This document shows positions 9,279 through 18,870 of a stretch of 64,000 nucleotides of DNA, one piece after another. This DNA is from Larkinella humicola (GTDB taxonomy: Bacteria; Bacteroidota; Bacteroidia; Cytophagales; Spirosomataceae). The stretch's first letter is position 1. Each line of letters opens with the position of its first letter. The position numbers were made by a program, and so were the translations under genes. The notes beneath the pieces are model-generated. The model did no database searches. It saw nothing but the letters and a program-made list of their open reading frames with translations, and was not told where the DNA came from. The stretch spans positions 636,531-700,530 of the forward strand of contig NZ_VTWS01000005.1 of NCBI RefSeq assembly GCF_008727875.1, read 5' to 3'.

Positions 9279-11126
9279 ATGAACCATATCGTAAAATGCC
9301 TGTCGTCCAGTTTACTCGTAGGGATGACGATGGTAGCTTGCAATAGCGATTTTCTGGATACCAAACCCCTCGATAAAGTATCGGGGGATGCGGTCTGGGC
9401 AGATCAGGCCCTCTCCGAAGCGTTTGTGACGGACGTCTACAACGGGATTCGGGACGGGATTCTGGACCAGATGAGTTTCGATTGTCAGACCGACAATGCC
9501 CTCTACAGTTTTGGGAAACAGGATGTCAACGAAGCCAACGTGAGTCCATCGAACCTGGGAACGGTAAAAAACACGATGGAATGGAGTGCGATGTACTCCC
9601 GGATTCGGGCGGCTAACATTGCGCTGGCCAACCTGGCCAAGCCCAAGTTTGACAATGCTACGGTTGCTGCCCGGATGCGGGGTGAAATGTACTTCATGCG
9701 GGGCTATTTTTACAACCAACTGCTTCGCTATTACGGTGCTATTCCACTGATCAAGTCGCCTTATACGCTGGATAACCCCGATTTTACCATCGCCCGGAAT
9801 ACCTACGAAGAGTGCGTAAACTCCATCGTGAGTGACCTGGATTCGGCCGCGATCCTGCTGAAAGGAAAAACCCTGACCAGCGGCCGCGCCACGATGGGTG
9901 CCGCCATGGCCCTGAAAGCCCGCGTGTTGTTGTATGCTGCCAGTGACCTGTATGACGTTCCAACGGCTAAAGCCAAGTCGACGGTACTTGCCGGTTTTAA
10001 CAAACCCGAACTGCTGGGATACGTCAGTGGTGACCGGGTTGCCCGCTGGACGAAAGCCCGGGATGCCGCCAAAGCAGTGATCGATCTGAACCAGTATGGT
10101 TATAAACTGAACCTGACTGCACCGGTTTCTGCGGCCGAAGGGCAACAGAACTACATCAACATGTATCTGTCGCGCAACGGTGGTGAAGCCGACGGTATCT
10201 TCCTGAAATACTACATTCGCGCTTCGTTCGATGATTGGGGTTCGTGGTATCCACGGAACAACATGCCGAACGGTTATCATGGCTGGACATCGAGTGAACC
10301 CACTCAGAATCTGGTGGATAACTACGAAATGATGGACGGCACGAAGTTCGACTGGAAGAATCCCGCCCACGCGGCAACGCCTTATGAAAACCGCGATCCG
10401 CGTTTCTATGCGTCTATCCTGTATGACGGAGCCCAATGGAAACCCCGCACGCCCGACGGAGCCGGTATTGACCCGGCCGGACAGATTCAGATGGGTGAGT
10501 ATGAAGTAGGTAGCTCGTCTGCTCCCACCAAATACTCCGGTTTGGATACCCGCAACAGCTCCATCGAAAACTGGAACGGAACCTGGACAGGGTATGCCAT
10601 CCGGAAGTTCATGGACCCGGATCCAACGCTTGTCGATCAGAACATCCGTCAGGAAGTCCCTTCCATCCAGATCCGGTTTACGGAAGTGGTCTTAAACTAC
10701 GTGGAAGCCTGTCTGGCACTAGGTCAGGAAACTGAAGCCAAAACCTGGCTGAACAAAGTCCGGTTCCGGGTGGGGATGCCCGCCATTACGGAAACCGGAG
10801 CAGCCCTCGTTGCCCGGTATCAGAACGAACGGAACATCGAAATGCTGTTTGAAGATCAACGGTTCTACGACGTTCGGCGCTGGATGATCGCCCCAACGGT
10901 ATTGGGCAAACAAGCCCAGATCATTGTCATCACCGGTAAACTGAAACCCGGTAAAACTGTGACGACGTATAAGTACAGCAAAGACAATTATACGTATTCC
11001 TACAGCGTTCAGGATTTGGGAACCGGTAAGGAAAACCGGAAGTGGGCTGATAAAATCTACTTCCTGCCGATCAGTCGGGACGAGATTAACCGGAATAAGC
11101 AATTGATACAAAACCCCGGTTATTAA
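9279..11126 (+). CDS. RagB/SusD family nutrient-binding outer membrane lipoprotein
   Basis: Surface lipoprotein of 615 residues that caps the SusC transporter and binds the incoming nutrient. The signal peptide ends in a lipobox (MVAC, Cys21), followed by the family start NSDFLDTKPLDKVSG. Helical TPR-like segments carry the typical MRGYFYNQLLRYYGAIPLI and a C-terminal RNIEMLFEDQRFYDVRRW with a NPGY end, all hallmarks of SusD proteins. ATG 9261 in the same frame would add six residues; 9279 gives a more compact signal peptide. It is translated right after SusC, and a strong terminator ends the pair at 11150-11190. The ligand cannot be read from the sequence. Confidence 0.94.
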   Translation: MNHIVKCLSSSLLVGMTMVACNSDFLDTKPLDKVSGDAVWADQALSEAFVTDVYNGIRDGILDQMSFDCQTDNALYSFGKQDVNEANVSPSNLGTVKNTMEWSAMYSRIRAANIALANLAKPKFDNATVAARMRGEMYFMRGYFYNQLLRYYGAIPLIKSPYTLDNPDFTIARNTYEECVNSIVSDLDSAAILLKGKTLTSGRATMGAAMALKARVLLYAASDLYDVPTAKAKSTVLAGFNKPELLGYVSGDRVARWTKARDAAKAVIDLNQYGYKLNLTAPVSAAEGQQNYINMYLSRNGGEADGIFLKYYIRASFDDWGSWYPRNNMPNGYHGWTSSEPTQNLVDNYEMMDGTKFDWKNPAHAATPYENRDPRFYASILYDGAQWKPRTPDGAGIDPAGQIQMGEYEVGSSSAPTKYSGLDTRNSSIENWNGTWTGYAIRKFMDPDPTLVDQNIRQEVPSIQIRFTEVVLNYVEACLALGQETEAKTWLNKVRFRVGMPAITETGAALVARYQNERNIEMLFEDQRFYDVRRWMIAPTVLGKQAQIIVITGKLKPGKTVTTYKYSKDNYTYSYSVQDLGTGKENRKWADKIYFLPISRDEINRNKQLIQNPGY

Positions 11127-11149
11127 GGTTCTCTTCTGCCTGTTTACGG

Positions 11150-11190
11150 AACTGGTGCCAACGTATCGTCATGCGTTGGCACCAGTTTTT
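11150..11190 (+). terminator. Rho-independent terminator of the susC/susD operon
   Basis: ACTGGTGCCAACG at 11151-11163 pairs perfectly with CGTTGGCACCAGT at 11174-11186. The stem extends by a G-T and an A-T pair around a six-base loop and is followed at once by a run of T. It starts about 24 bp after the SusD stop codon. Confidence 0.88.
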
Positions 11191-11212
11191 GGTGTTACTT
11201 CATTCGGTAGCC

Positions 11213-11947
11213 ATGAAAACAATACTGTTTGCGGTAGGAATCGGGTTTGTTACGCCGTGTACACTCCAGGCGCAATCATCGGATGTGATTCGGATTAAAG
11301 GCGGATCGGGGGGCGAAAAAGCCGTCTCCGTCCCGGTTCGATACCGCTATGATCAGTTTTGCGCCGGGAAGGTGATCTACCGGAATGGAACCATGGCCAC
11401 GGCTCGGTTCAACTACAATATTCTGCTGGGCGAAATGCAGTTCATCAATGCCAGCGGAGACACGCTGGCCCTGGCCAACGAACCTGTTGTCCGACAGGTC
11501 GACCTCAGTGAACCCACATCCGCAGGGGCTCCCCGGCAAACGGTCTTTCTGTATGATCCCAAAAAAGGTTACCTGGAGGTGCTTGCCGATCATACAACCC
11601 TGAAACTAGTGGTAAAACAGGGATTGAAAATGGCTAGAAACGAGAAGGCGGGCGGGTACGATCAATCGTCTGGCACAGCCGCCACAACCACCTACCAGTC
11701 CTATTCTTCCGGAAACACGTCCGTTAGTAAACTGGACTGGAAAGGGGATTTGGTGGTGATAAAAGGCCGTGACTATTTTATTATTGACCGAAATGACCGT
11801 TCTTATCCCCTCAACAAAGCCAGTCTATTAAAAGTATTTGCTAAACATCGTCAACAGGTACTGGCCTATCTGGAAACAGAATCCATCAATTTTAAACAGG
11901 AGGATGATTTGAAAAAACTCCTGAACTATTGCAGTGAATTCCCCTAA
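11213..11947 (+). CDS. Secreted protein of unknown function
   Basis: Protein of 244 residues from ATG 11213 with a signal peptide (MKTILFAVGIGFVTPC then LQAQSS). The mature part looks beta-rich: GKVIYRNGTMATARFNYNIL followed by LGEMQFINASGDTLALANE. This pattern occurs in other Bacteroidota secreted proteins of unknown role, and I cannot assign a function. A low-complexity Ser/Thr/Tyr stretch near 155-175 separates it from a C-terminal segment that ends with a lysine-rich helix. The longer in-frame start at 11171 is rejected because it lies inside the terminator arm. It lies between the SusD gene and a VCBS/UnbV lipoprotein whose earliest frame overlaps its end, so it may be co-transcribed with the latter. 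Confidence 0.75.
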   Translation: MKTILFAVGIGFVTPCTLQAQSSDVIRIKGGSGGEKAVSVPVRYRYDQFCAGKVIYRNGTMATARFNYNILLGEMQFINASGDTLALANEPVVRQVDLSEPTSAGAPRQTVFLYDPKKGYLEVLADHTTLKLVVKQGLKMARNEKAGGYDQSSGTAATTTYQSYSSGNTSVSKLDWKGDLVVIKGRDYFIIDRNDRSYPLNKASLLKVFAKHRQQVLAYLETESINFKQEDDLKKLLNYCSEFP

Positions 11948-11984
11948 CTTAGCTCTCCGTGCCTTTTCACTCCTTCTTTCATTT

Positions 11985-14900
11985 ATGAGTTTTTTTTTAC
12001 GTGCTTTCTGGAGTTGCCTCATCATTGCAATGGGTTTGTTCTCAACGGGTTGCCAGAAAAAACCGGCTTCTACCGAGCAGACGGCACCCAACAGCGGCCC
12101 TCCGCTCTTTACGCTGCTGGCTCCTGAGCAAACCGGCATTTCATTTGTCAATACGCTGAACGAGGGGCTAAATACCAACGTGCTCATGTACGAATATTTT
12201 TACAACGGTGGTGGCGTGGCCGTTGGTGACCTCAACGGCGACGGCCTGGAAGATATCTATTTCAGCGGCAACATGGTTCCGAACCAGTTGTATCTCAACA
12301 AAGGCAATCTGAAATTTACCGATATTACCGCCACTGCGGGCGTAGCCGGGCGCGAAGGCCCCTGGCGAACGGGCGTGACGATGGCCGATGTCAACGGCGA
12401 CGGTCGGCTTGATCTCTTTCTCTCCTATTCGGGAAGTCTGCCGCCCCAAAAACGAACGCCCCAACTGTTTATCAACGACGGCCCCGACGCGCAGGGCGTT
12501 CCCCGTTTCTCCGATCAAACCGCCCAATGGGGGCTGGACAAACCCGGTCAGACGACCCAGGGGACGTTTTTCGACTACGACCGCGATGGCGATCTGGATT
12601 TGTTTCTGCTCAACCACAACCCCCGGCTCCTGCCCATCCTCGACCCGGATGCCACGGCGGAGCTGATGAAGAAAAAAAGCCCGGAAATCGGGGTTTGCCT
12701 GCTTCGGAATACCGGCACCCGTTTCGAGGATGTAACCGAACGGGCGGGTCTGCTCAATTCGGTGCTGAGCTATGGCCTGGGATTGGGCGTCTCCGATCTC
12801 AACGGCGATGGCTGGCCCGATCTGTACGTTTCCAACGACTACAACGTTCCTGATTTTCTGTACCTCAATAACCGCAACGGGACCTTTACAAACCAGTTGC
12901 AAACCGGCATCGGCCACATTTCCCACTTCTCGATGGGAAACGATGTTGCCGACATGAACAACGACGCCCGGCCCGATATTCTGACGCTCGACATGCTGCC
13001 CGAAGACAACCGGCGGCAGAAACTCCTGATGTCGCCCGACAATTACGAAAAGTTCGATCTGGCCGTCAATTCGGGGTTTTATTACCAGCACATGCGGAAC
13101 ATGCTGCAACTGAACGTCGGCACGGATGGCAAAAAAGGAACCGGGGGCATTCCCGAATTCAGCGAAGTGGGGCAGTTGTCCGGGATTTCCAACACCGACT
13201 GGAGTTGGGCTCCCCTCCTGGCCGACTACGACAACGACGGCTGGAAAGATCTGTTCGTTACCAACGGGTATCTGCGCGATTATACCAACCAGGATTTCCT
13301 GAAATACATGGGTGATTTCCTGCTCAACCGCAAGGTCATGCGCCAGGATTTGCTGGAACTCGTCTATAAAATACCGGCTTCCGATGTGATTAATTACGCC
13401 TTTAAAAACAACGGCGACCTTACCTTCACCGACGTCAGCCGGGCGTGGGGCATGAACCTGCCTTCGAACAGCAACGGCGCGGTGTATGCCGATCTCGACA
13501 ACGATGGCGACCTGGATCTAGCCATCAACAACATCAACAAACCGGCTTTTATCTACCGCAACGAAGCCAGCAACCAACTCAAAAATCACTACCTGAACGT
13601 CAAATTGGACGGTGCCGGAGCAAACCGGTTTGGACTGGGCACCAAAGTGACCCTGTATCGGAACGGCCGGCAGCAGTATCTGGAGCAGATGCCATCTCGC
13701 GGCTATCAGTCGAGCGTATCGCCCATTCTGCACTTCGGACTGGGAAAAGAATCTACCATCGACTCGCTGCGCATTGTGTGGCCGGGCGACAAACAACAAC
13801 TGCTGACCAACGTCAAGGTCGATCAGGTACTGGCGGTTTCGGAAAAGAATGCCAAAACGTCCCGGCGGTCAACGCCTTCTGCTCCGGCTGTGTTTACGGA
13901 ACTGAAATCCCCGGTGGCGTATCAGCACCCCAAAAATACCGTCAATGATTTTAAACGGCAACCACTGCTGGTCAATCCGGCGTCGTTTGTGGGGCCGTGT
14001 CTGACCAAAGCGGACGTCAACGGCGATGGTCTGGAAGACGTGTTCGTGGGCGGGAGCAGCGGGCAGGCCGGGGCGGTTTTTCTCCAGCAAGCCAACCAGC
14101 AGTTTTTACAGAAAGCCCAACCCGCGCTGGAAACCGACAAAGCCAGCGACGACGCCGACGCGGTTTTCTTCGATGCCAACGGCGACGGGATGAAGGATTT
14201 GTACGTGTGTAGCGGTGGTTACGCGAACTTCATGCCCGACGACGCCTTGTTGCAGGATCGGCTTTACATGAATGATGGCAAGGGGAATTTCACTAAAAAT
14301 CCGGCGGCTTTGCCCGTCATGCGCACCAGCAAAAGCTGCGTTCGGGTGGCCGACCTCAACGGCGATGGCAAACCGGATCTGTTCGTGGGCGGGCGGGTGA
14401 TTCCGGGCCGCTATCCCGAAACGCCCCCGAGTTTTCTGTTGATCAACGACGGCAAGGGGAAATTTACCGACCAGACGGCGAGCCTGGCTCCCGATCTCCA
14501 GCGCATTGGCATGGTGACCGATGCCGCCTGGACCGACCTCAACGGTGATAAAAAACCGGAACTGGTGGTCGTGGGCGAGTGGATGCCGGTGACGGTTTTC
14601 GGCAACGACGATGGCAAATTTACGGATCAGACCAAGACCTATTTTGACAAAGAATACCGGGGCTGGTGGAATAAACTGCTGGTTGATGACCTGAATGGCG
14701 ATGGCAAACCGGATCTGGTGGTGGGCAATCAGGGCCTGAACACGCAGTGTAAAGCCAGCGACAAAGAGCCCGCCGAACTGTTTTACAAGGACTTTGACGA
14801 CAACGGTTCGGTCGATCCGATTCTGTGTTTTTACATCCAGGGCAAAACCTATCCCTATGTCACCCGCGACGAATTACTGGATCAGCTCAGCATCATGCGA

Positions 14901-15353
14901 ACGCGCTTCCCGGATTACAAAAGCTACGCCGATGCGACGATGAAGGATATTTTCACGGAAGACGAACTGAAAGGCGCGAATAAACTGGAAGCCAATCACC
15001 TGAAAACAAGCTATTTTGAAAGTACATCCCAGGGGAAATGGCAGGAAAAAGCGTTACCGGCGGAGGTGCAGGTTTCCCCGGTTTTTGCACTCACGGCGTT
15101 CGATTACGATCACGACGGCAAAAAAGACTTGCTTCTGTGCGGCAACATCAGCCGGGCGCGGTTGCGGTTCGGCAAGTATGATGCCAACTACGGTGTTTTG
15201 CTGAAAGGCAACGGGAAAGGCCAGTTTTCGTATGTGCCGCAGCCCCAATCCGGTTTTCTGCTGAAAGGCGATGTCCGGAGTGTGCTGCCAGTTGGAAACA
15301 CGGTTTTAATTGGGATTAACCAGGTTGGCGTAAAAGCGTATGGGTTTAAATGA
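11985..15353 (+). CDS. VCBS/FG-GAP repeat lipoprotein with ASPIC/UnbV domain
   Basis: Large lipoprotein of 1122 residues. From ATG 11985 the signal peptide ends at a lipobox (FSTGC, Cys23), placing it on the envelope. Many FG-GAP/VCBS-type repeats follow, each with a calcium-site pattern such as DLNGDGLEDIYFSGN, DVNGDGRLDLFL, DYDRDGDLDLFLLN and DLNGDGKPDLFVGG. They are arranged as two blocks around a central ASPIC/UnbV domain at about 545-615 (GLGTKVTLYRNG, SLRIVWPG). Such proteins probably fold as beta-propellers. In Bacteroidota they often accompany SusC/SusD genes, but their biochemical role is not established. A start at 11934 would overlap the preceding gene and precede the signal peptide. 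A long inverted repeat begins at the base after the stop codon. Confidence 0.9.
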   Translation: MSFFLRAFWSCLIIAMGLFSTGCQKKPASTEQTAPNSGPPLFTLLAPEQTGISFVNTLNEGLNTNVLMYEYFYNGGGVAVGDLNGDGLEDIYFSGNMVPNQLYLNKGNLKFTDITATAGVAGREGPWRTGVTMADVNGDGRLDLFLSYSGSLPPQKRTPQLFINDGPDAQGVPRFSDQTAQWGLDKPGQTTQGTFFDYDRDGDLDLFLLNHNPRLLPILDPDATAELMKKKSPEIGVCLLRNTGTRFEDVTERAGLLNSVLSYGLGLGVSDLNGDGWPDLYVSNDYNVPDFLYLNNRNGTFTNQLQTGIGHISHFSMGNDVADMNNDARPDILTLDMLPEDNRRQKLLMSPDNYEKFDLAVNSGFYYQHMRNMLQLNVGTDGKKGTGGIPEFSEVGQLSGISNTDWSWAPLLADYDNDGWKDLFVTNGYLRDYTNQDFLKYMGDFLLNRKVMRQDLLELVYKIPASDVINYAFKNNGDLTFTDVSRAWGMNLPSNSNGAVYADLDNDGDLDLAINNINKPAFIYRNEASNQLKNHYLNVKLDGAGANRFGLGTKVTLYRNGRQQYLEQMPSRGYQSSVSPILHFGLGKESTIDSLRIVWPGDKQQLLTNVKVDQVLAVSEKNAKTSRRSTPSAPAVFTELKSPVAYQHPKNTVNDFKRQPLLVNPASFVGPCLTKADVNGDGLEDVFVGGSSGQAGAVFLQQANQQFLQKAQPALETDKASDDADAVFFDANGDGMKDLYVCSGGYANFMPDDALLQDRLYMNDGKGNFTKNPAALPVMRTSKSCVRVADLNGDGKPDLFVGGRVIPGRYPETPPSFLLINDGKGKFTDQTASLAPDLQRIGMVTDAAWTDLNGDKKPELVVVGEWMPVTVFGNDDGKFTDQTKTYFDKEYRGWWNKLLVDDLNGDGKPDLVVGNQGLNTQCKASDKEPAELFYKDFDDNGSVDPILCFYIQGKTYPYVTRDELLDQLSIMRTRFPDYKSYADATMKDIFTEDELKGANKLEANHLKTSYFESTSQGKWQEKALPAEVQVSPVFALTAFDYDHDGKKDLLLCGNISRARLRFGKYDANYGVLLKGNGKGQFSYVPQPQSGFLLKGDVRSVLPVGNTVLIGINQVGVKAYGFK

Positions 15354-15426
15354 GTTATTACACAGAGTTGATCAGAGGTTATCAAAGTTTTTCTCTGATT
15401 TCCTCTGATCAACTCTGTGTAACAAC
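15354..15426. repeat. Long inverted repeat (family A) between VCBS and haloperoxidase genes
   Basis: A 25-base arm at 15354-15378 matches the complement of 15402-15426 with one mismatch, across a 23-base spacer. Core word CAGAGTTGATCAGAGG. Similar wording recurs at 54539-54635 and 56980-57070, and as a single arm near 37156. Confidence 0.85.
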
Positions 15427-15438
15427 CTTTCAATTTCA

Positions 15439-16740
15439 ATGAAAAAAATCTTCCTCTCTCTTTTCGTTATAGCCCTAATAAGCAGTTGCCAGACTGAAAA
15501 AACACCGGAATTGGGCAACCGGGAGATCACCGGCGTCATTGCCGAGATGACCGAGGTCATGATCCATGACGTAACCAATCCCCCCCTGGCCGCCCGGTTT
15601 TTCACTTACGCCTGTCTGGCTGGCTACGAAGTGGTTGCCCAGAACGACAAGGCTTACCGGAGCATGCAAGGCGTTCTGAACGGTTACCCGGCGATGGAAA
15701 AGCCGAACGTCAGCGGACACTCCACACACCTCAGCGCGGTGCTGGCGATGCTCAAAACCGCCCAGAAAATGCAGCCTTCGGGCAAGCGGCTGGAAAAGCT
15801 GGAAAAGCAGTTGCTGGATTCGTGCCGAACCGTGGGGTTTTCCGACGAAGTGATCGAGCAGTCGGCAACCTATGCGCTGGAGGTGAGCAAACAGATGCTG
15901 AAATACGCCAAAGCCGACCAGTATAACCGGATCAGCAACTACCCGCGGTATACGCCCTCCGAAAAGGCCGGAAGCTGGTATCCGACCCCGCCGGGGTATT
16001 TTGCCCCGGTCGAACCGTATTTCAACACCGTCCGCCCGTTCACGCTGGACTCGGCGGCCCAGTTCAAACCCGCTCCGCCAGCGGCTTATTCCACCGATAA
16101 AAGCTCGTCTTTTTACCGGATGCTGCTGCAAAATCAGAAGGAAGGTGGCAACAGCCTGACGGAAGAACACCGGCAGATTGCGGCTTTCTGGGACTGCAAT
16201 CCGTTTGCGCTCGAAAACAACGGCCACATGATGGTGGGTCTCAAAAAAATCTCCCCCGGCGCTCACTGGCTGGGCATCACCGGGATTGCCTGCACCAAAG
16301 CGAAAAAGAGCTTCGCCGAATCGCTGAAGATCTACACGGCCGTAGCCATCGGATTAACGGACGGTTTTATCTGTTGCTGGGACGAAAAATACCGCAGCAA
16401 CCGCGTCCGACCCGAAACCGCCATCCGCAAGCTCATCGATCCCGACTGGAAACCGTTTTTGCAAACGCCCCCGTTTCCCGAATACCTGAGCGGACATTCC
16501 ACCATATCGGCGGCTTCGGAAGTGATTCTGACGCATTATTTCGGCGATCATTTTGAGTATACCGACACCGTCGAAGAGCCGTATGGCCTGAAAGCCCGCA
16601 CGTTCCATTCGTTCCGCGAAGCAGCCACGGAGGCCGGGCTTTCCCGGTTTTACGGCGGTATTCACTTCATGGATGCCATCGATCAGGGACGGGCGCAGGG
16701 ACTGAAAGTGGGCAAATGGGTGGTGAAGAAAGTGGGGTAA
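15439..16740 (+). CDS. Vanadium-dependent haloperoxidase / PAP2-like lipoprotein
   Basis: Lipoprotein of 433 residues (lipobox LISSC, Cys17) in the PAP2/vanadium haloperoxidase superfamily. The three vanadate- or phosphate-binding motifs are present in order. The first is KYRSNRVRPETAIR near 318-331, the second is the SGHST core near 349-353, and the third is SRFYGGIHFMDAIDQG near 401-416 with Arg and His. Family members oxidise halides with peroxide or hydrolyse phosphate monoesters; which of these applies here cannot be decided from sequence. It follows the VCBS/UnbV protein, with only the long inverted repeat between them. I regard the SusC, SusD, VCBS, haloperoxidase order as a recurring Bacteroidota arrangement, from memory. 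Confidence 0.87.
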   Translation: MKKIFLSLFVIALISSCQTEKTPELGNREITGVIAEMTEVMIHDVTNPPLAARFFTYACLAGYEVVAQNDKAYRSMQGVLNGYPAMEKPNVSGHSTHLSAVLAMLKTAQKMQPSGKRLEKLEKQLLDSCRTVGFSDEVIEQSATYALEVSKQMLKYAKADQYNRISNYPRYTPSEKAGSWYPTPPGYFAPVEPYFNTVRPFTLDSAAQFKPAPPAAYSTDKSSSFYRMLLQNQKEGGNSLTEEHRQIAAFWDCNPFALENNGHMMVGLKKISPGAHWLGITGIACTKAKKSFAESLKIYTAVAIGLTDGFICCWDEKYRSNRVRPETAIRKLIDPDWKPFLQTPPFPEYLSGHSTISAASEVILTHYFGDHFEYTDTVEEPYGLKARTFHSFREAATEAGLSRFYGGIHFMDAIDQGRAQGLKVGKWVVKKVG

Positions 16741-16761
16741 AATCGGCAGAAGAAAACCGTA

Positions 16762-17310
16762 TTAGTTATCAACCTTCGCATTTTGTTCCGGGTTTCGGCC
16801 CGGTGGAAACGTATGACGCCATTTTTCACCATAAACGGACTTGTATAGAATGGAGATCCTGGCGTCACTCATACTCTGACGAATCGCCCGCTCTGCCGTT
16901 CGGCTGTGCAACTCGATGAGAGTAACCTTTCCACCCTGCGGGATCACGAGGCCTTTCCAGAGATCGCTGACCATGCTCGTGCTATCGATAATGCCGGCCT
17001 GCTTCAGAATAGCGTTTTCGAAATCAGAGACCGTATCGTATTTTTTTCCGGCATAATAATAGGACGCTTCCTCGATAAAAGCGGGTCCTAGTCCATTGTT
17101 ATCAATCATAATCGCATAGCCCGAACTTCCATCTCCTAATTTGGAGGTATTGTAACTGTCCAGAATCGGCATCACCGAGGCATATTGCTGCGTTCGTTGC
17201 AGATACGCCTGGTAAAACGTGATGCCGATGGCGCAGAAGCTGGAAACGACGGCCAGAATACTCAGGTACGTATCCAGTGAAACGACAACTTTACGGGTAC
17301 GGTTAGCCAT
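16762..17310 (-). CDS. Membrane-anchored protein of unknown function
   Basis: Protein of 182 residues with a basic N-terminus (MANRTRKVV) and one hydrophobic segment at about 13-35 (YLSILAVVSSFCAIGITFY). The remaining 145 residues probably face the periplasm. The soluble part has GYAIMIDNNGLGPAFIEEAS, resembling small membrane-tethered proteins with an immunoglobulin-like sheet, but I know no named family. It converges on the haloperoxidase gene with a 21-bp gap and diverges from the HExxH protein gene at 17414. Confidence 0.7.
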   Translation of the reverse strand: MANRTRKVVVSLDTYLSILAVVSSFCAIGITFYQAYLQRTQQYASVMPILDSYNTSKLGDGSSGYAIMIDNNGLGPAFIEEASYYYAGKKYDTVSDFENAILKQAGIIDSTSMVSDLWKGLVIPQGGKVTLIELHSRTAERAIRQSMSDARISILYKSVYGEKWRHTFPPGRNPEQNAKVDN

Positions 17311-17413
17311 ACATTCGTAGCAAATACTATTTTTATATTTTCATACCAGGTTCTAAAATAGCTAATTCCAGCCAGAACATTTCATTAGATGCCTGGCCAA
17401 TTTTCTCTACAGA

Positions 17414-18520
17414 ATGAAAATAGTCGCGTGTATTTTGCTTTTACTGATCAATCCGAAGGCTTTTGGTCAGGAACGTAAAAAACCGTCTCCACAACCCGAC
17501 ATGGCCATTCAGCTCGATTTCGGGAGTGCGCAGGCGGTTACGAATCTGCTGGCCAAAACGAAAACGACCGATGCCGAACTGGACGGGATTGCGAAACTTT
17601 ACGGTAGTCAGCAATTGATCCGAAAGGTCACCAGTTACAACAAAACAGGAACCGAGGCCGCTTTTAAACAAACCTTGCGGGAGATCGTCGAAACGGGAAC
17701 CGTGAAAGGCAACGACCCATTTGAGTGGAAAGCCGTCAAAGCCAAACTTCCGGAAATCAGAGCGTTAGTTCGTCAACTGGAAACGAAGGCATCGTTTATT
17801 GAGGACGTAAAAGCCCTCATTTCGCCGTATTCACCGGCTACGCTGCCCGTAAAAGCCCGGGCCTGTTTCCTGGTCGGCGGGGGAGCACTGGGCTTCACCT
17901 TTGGGGGCGACGACACCTTCAATGTAGCTTTGCAGAAAATTGGCGATGATTATGAAGGACTGGTTTATCTGGTTGCCCATGAACTTTATCATACCATTCA
18001 ACAGGTGGGCGAACACCATCGCACGAACGGAAAAACCGCAGCAAATCCGCCGAAAAATATTGACAATACCTATACGCTCCTGGCCAATCTGTGGGCCGAA
18101 GGCTCCGCCAGTCTGGTCGGTGATTTTACAAAAATCAAACAGCCGGGCGGTTTCTCAAAAGAGCAGCAGGAACAGTATGACCGCAACGGGCAGCGTTCAC
18201 GGCAGAATTTTGCACTCTTCGAGAGCCTGTTATTTTCCGCTTTTCACGACTCCACCGCCAATCTCAGCGAGCTTTACAACATTGGTTTTACGGTTGCCTT
18301 CGATGAAACCAGTTATTTTATGGGGTATCGGATGGCGAAAGTGATTGAGGAATACCGGGGTAAAGACGTCCTGGCCGGGTTAATCACCCAAAATCCCATC
18401 GAATTCTGTCGGGTATACCGAGCGATTTACAAGCAGTTTCCAGACAGAAACATCATCGAGTTTAGCGGCTCAACCGAAGCAATTCTGACCCGGATGGAAG
18501 CCTGGAACGATAAACTGTAG
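17414..18520 (+). CDS. Secreted putative zinc metallopeptidase (HExxH)
   Basis: Protein of 368 residues with a signal peptide (KIVACILLLLINPKAFG, then QERKK). A gluzincin-like zinc site is visible: HELYH near 190 inside YLVAHELYHTIQQVGEHH, with a candidate third ligand Glu in LWAEGSASLVGD near 227. The overall plan is an N-terminal helical domain, an alpha/beta segment before HELYH, and a helical C-terminus with GYRMAKVIEEYRGKDVL. It resembles the DUF5700-type putative zinc peptidases of Bacteroidota. The substrate is unknown and peptidase activity is inferred from the motif only. It stands alone, divergent from the membrane-anchored gene at 16762-17310. Confidence 0.75.
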   Translation: MKIVACILLLLINPKAFGQERKKPSPQPDMAIQLDFGSAQAVTNLLAKTKTTDAELDGIAKLYGSQQLIRKVTSYNKTGTEAAFKQTLREIVETGTVKGNDPFEWKAVKAKLPEIRALVRQLETKASFIEDVKALISPYSPATLPVKARACFLVGGGALGFTFGGDDTFNVALQKIGDDYEGLVYLVAHELYHTIQQVGEHHRTNGKTAANPPKNIDNTYTLLANLWAEGSASLVGDFTKIKQPGGFSKEQQEQYDRNGQRSRQNFALFESLLFSAFHDSTANLSELYNIGFTVAFDETSYFMGYRMAKVIEEYRGKDVLAGLITQNPIEFCRVYRAIYKQFPDRNIIEFSGSTEAILTRMEAWNDKL

Positions 18521-18612
18521 CCCGAAATCACAAGGCGATTTCGATCGCTCAATCTGCTTGCAGAACGGCATCGGCCCGTACTTTCAACACTTTCCTGACT
18601 GGAAGGGGTCGA

Positions 18613-18870
18613 TCAGGCACCCAGATAGAGGGCAGCCAATTGATCCAGTTGTTCCTGTTGTGTGGGTTTGTCAGAAGAGGGAAGTTCCCACGTTAGCCGA
18701 ACCCCTGTAGCGTTCTGTACAATGTCAGCGATTCGCTGAATCATCTGGTTCACCTCTGTCGGGTTTCGGTTTGATACATTCATCAGATTAGACGCCAGTT
18801 GCTCCATTACCCCTTTTTCAAGTCGTTCCAGTCGTGCTGTCATGTGAAATTCGTTTTCCAGGTTCTCCAT
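18613..18870 (-). CDS. Small protein of unknown function
   Basis: An 85-residue frame from ATG 18870 whose composition looks protein-like: a charged helical start (ENEFHMTARLERLEKGVMEQ), a middle segment NPTEVNQMIQRIADIVQNAT, and a glutamine-rich C-terminus. No signal peptide, membrane segment or known motif. A coiled-coil helix is likely near residues 10-35. It lies between the HExxH gene and the cupin gene with room on both sides, so no operon context helps. It may be a real small gene; I would not assign a role. Confidence 0.45.
   Translation of the reverse strand: MENLENEFHMTARLERLEKGVMEQLASNLMNVSNRNPTEVNQMIQRIADIVQNATGVRLTWELPSSDKPTQQEQLDQLAALYLGA

Noticed and set aside
15354..15426. 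Insertion-sequence remnant
   Set aside because: Inverted arms are close together, no transposase fragment or target duplication is seen, and related copies differ in wording.
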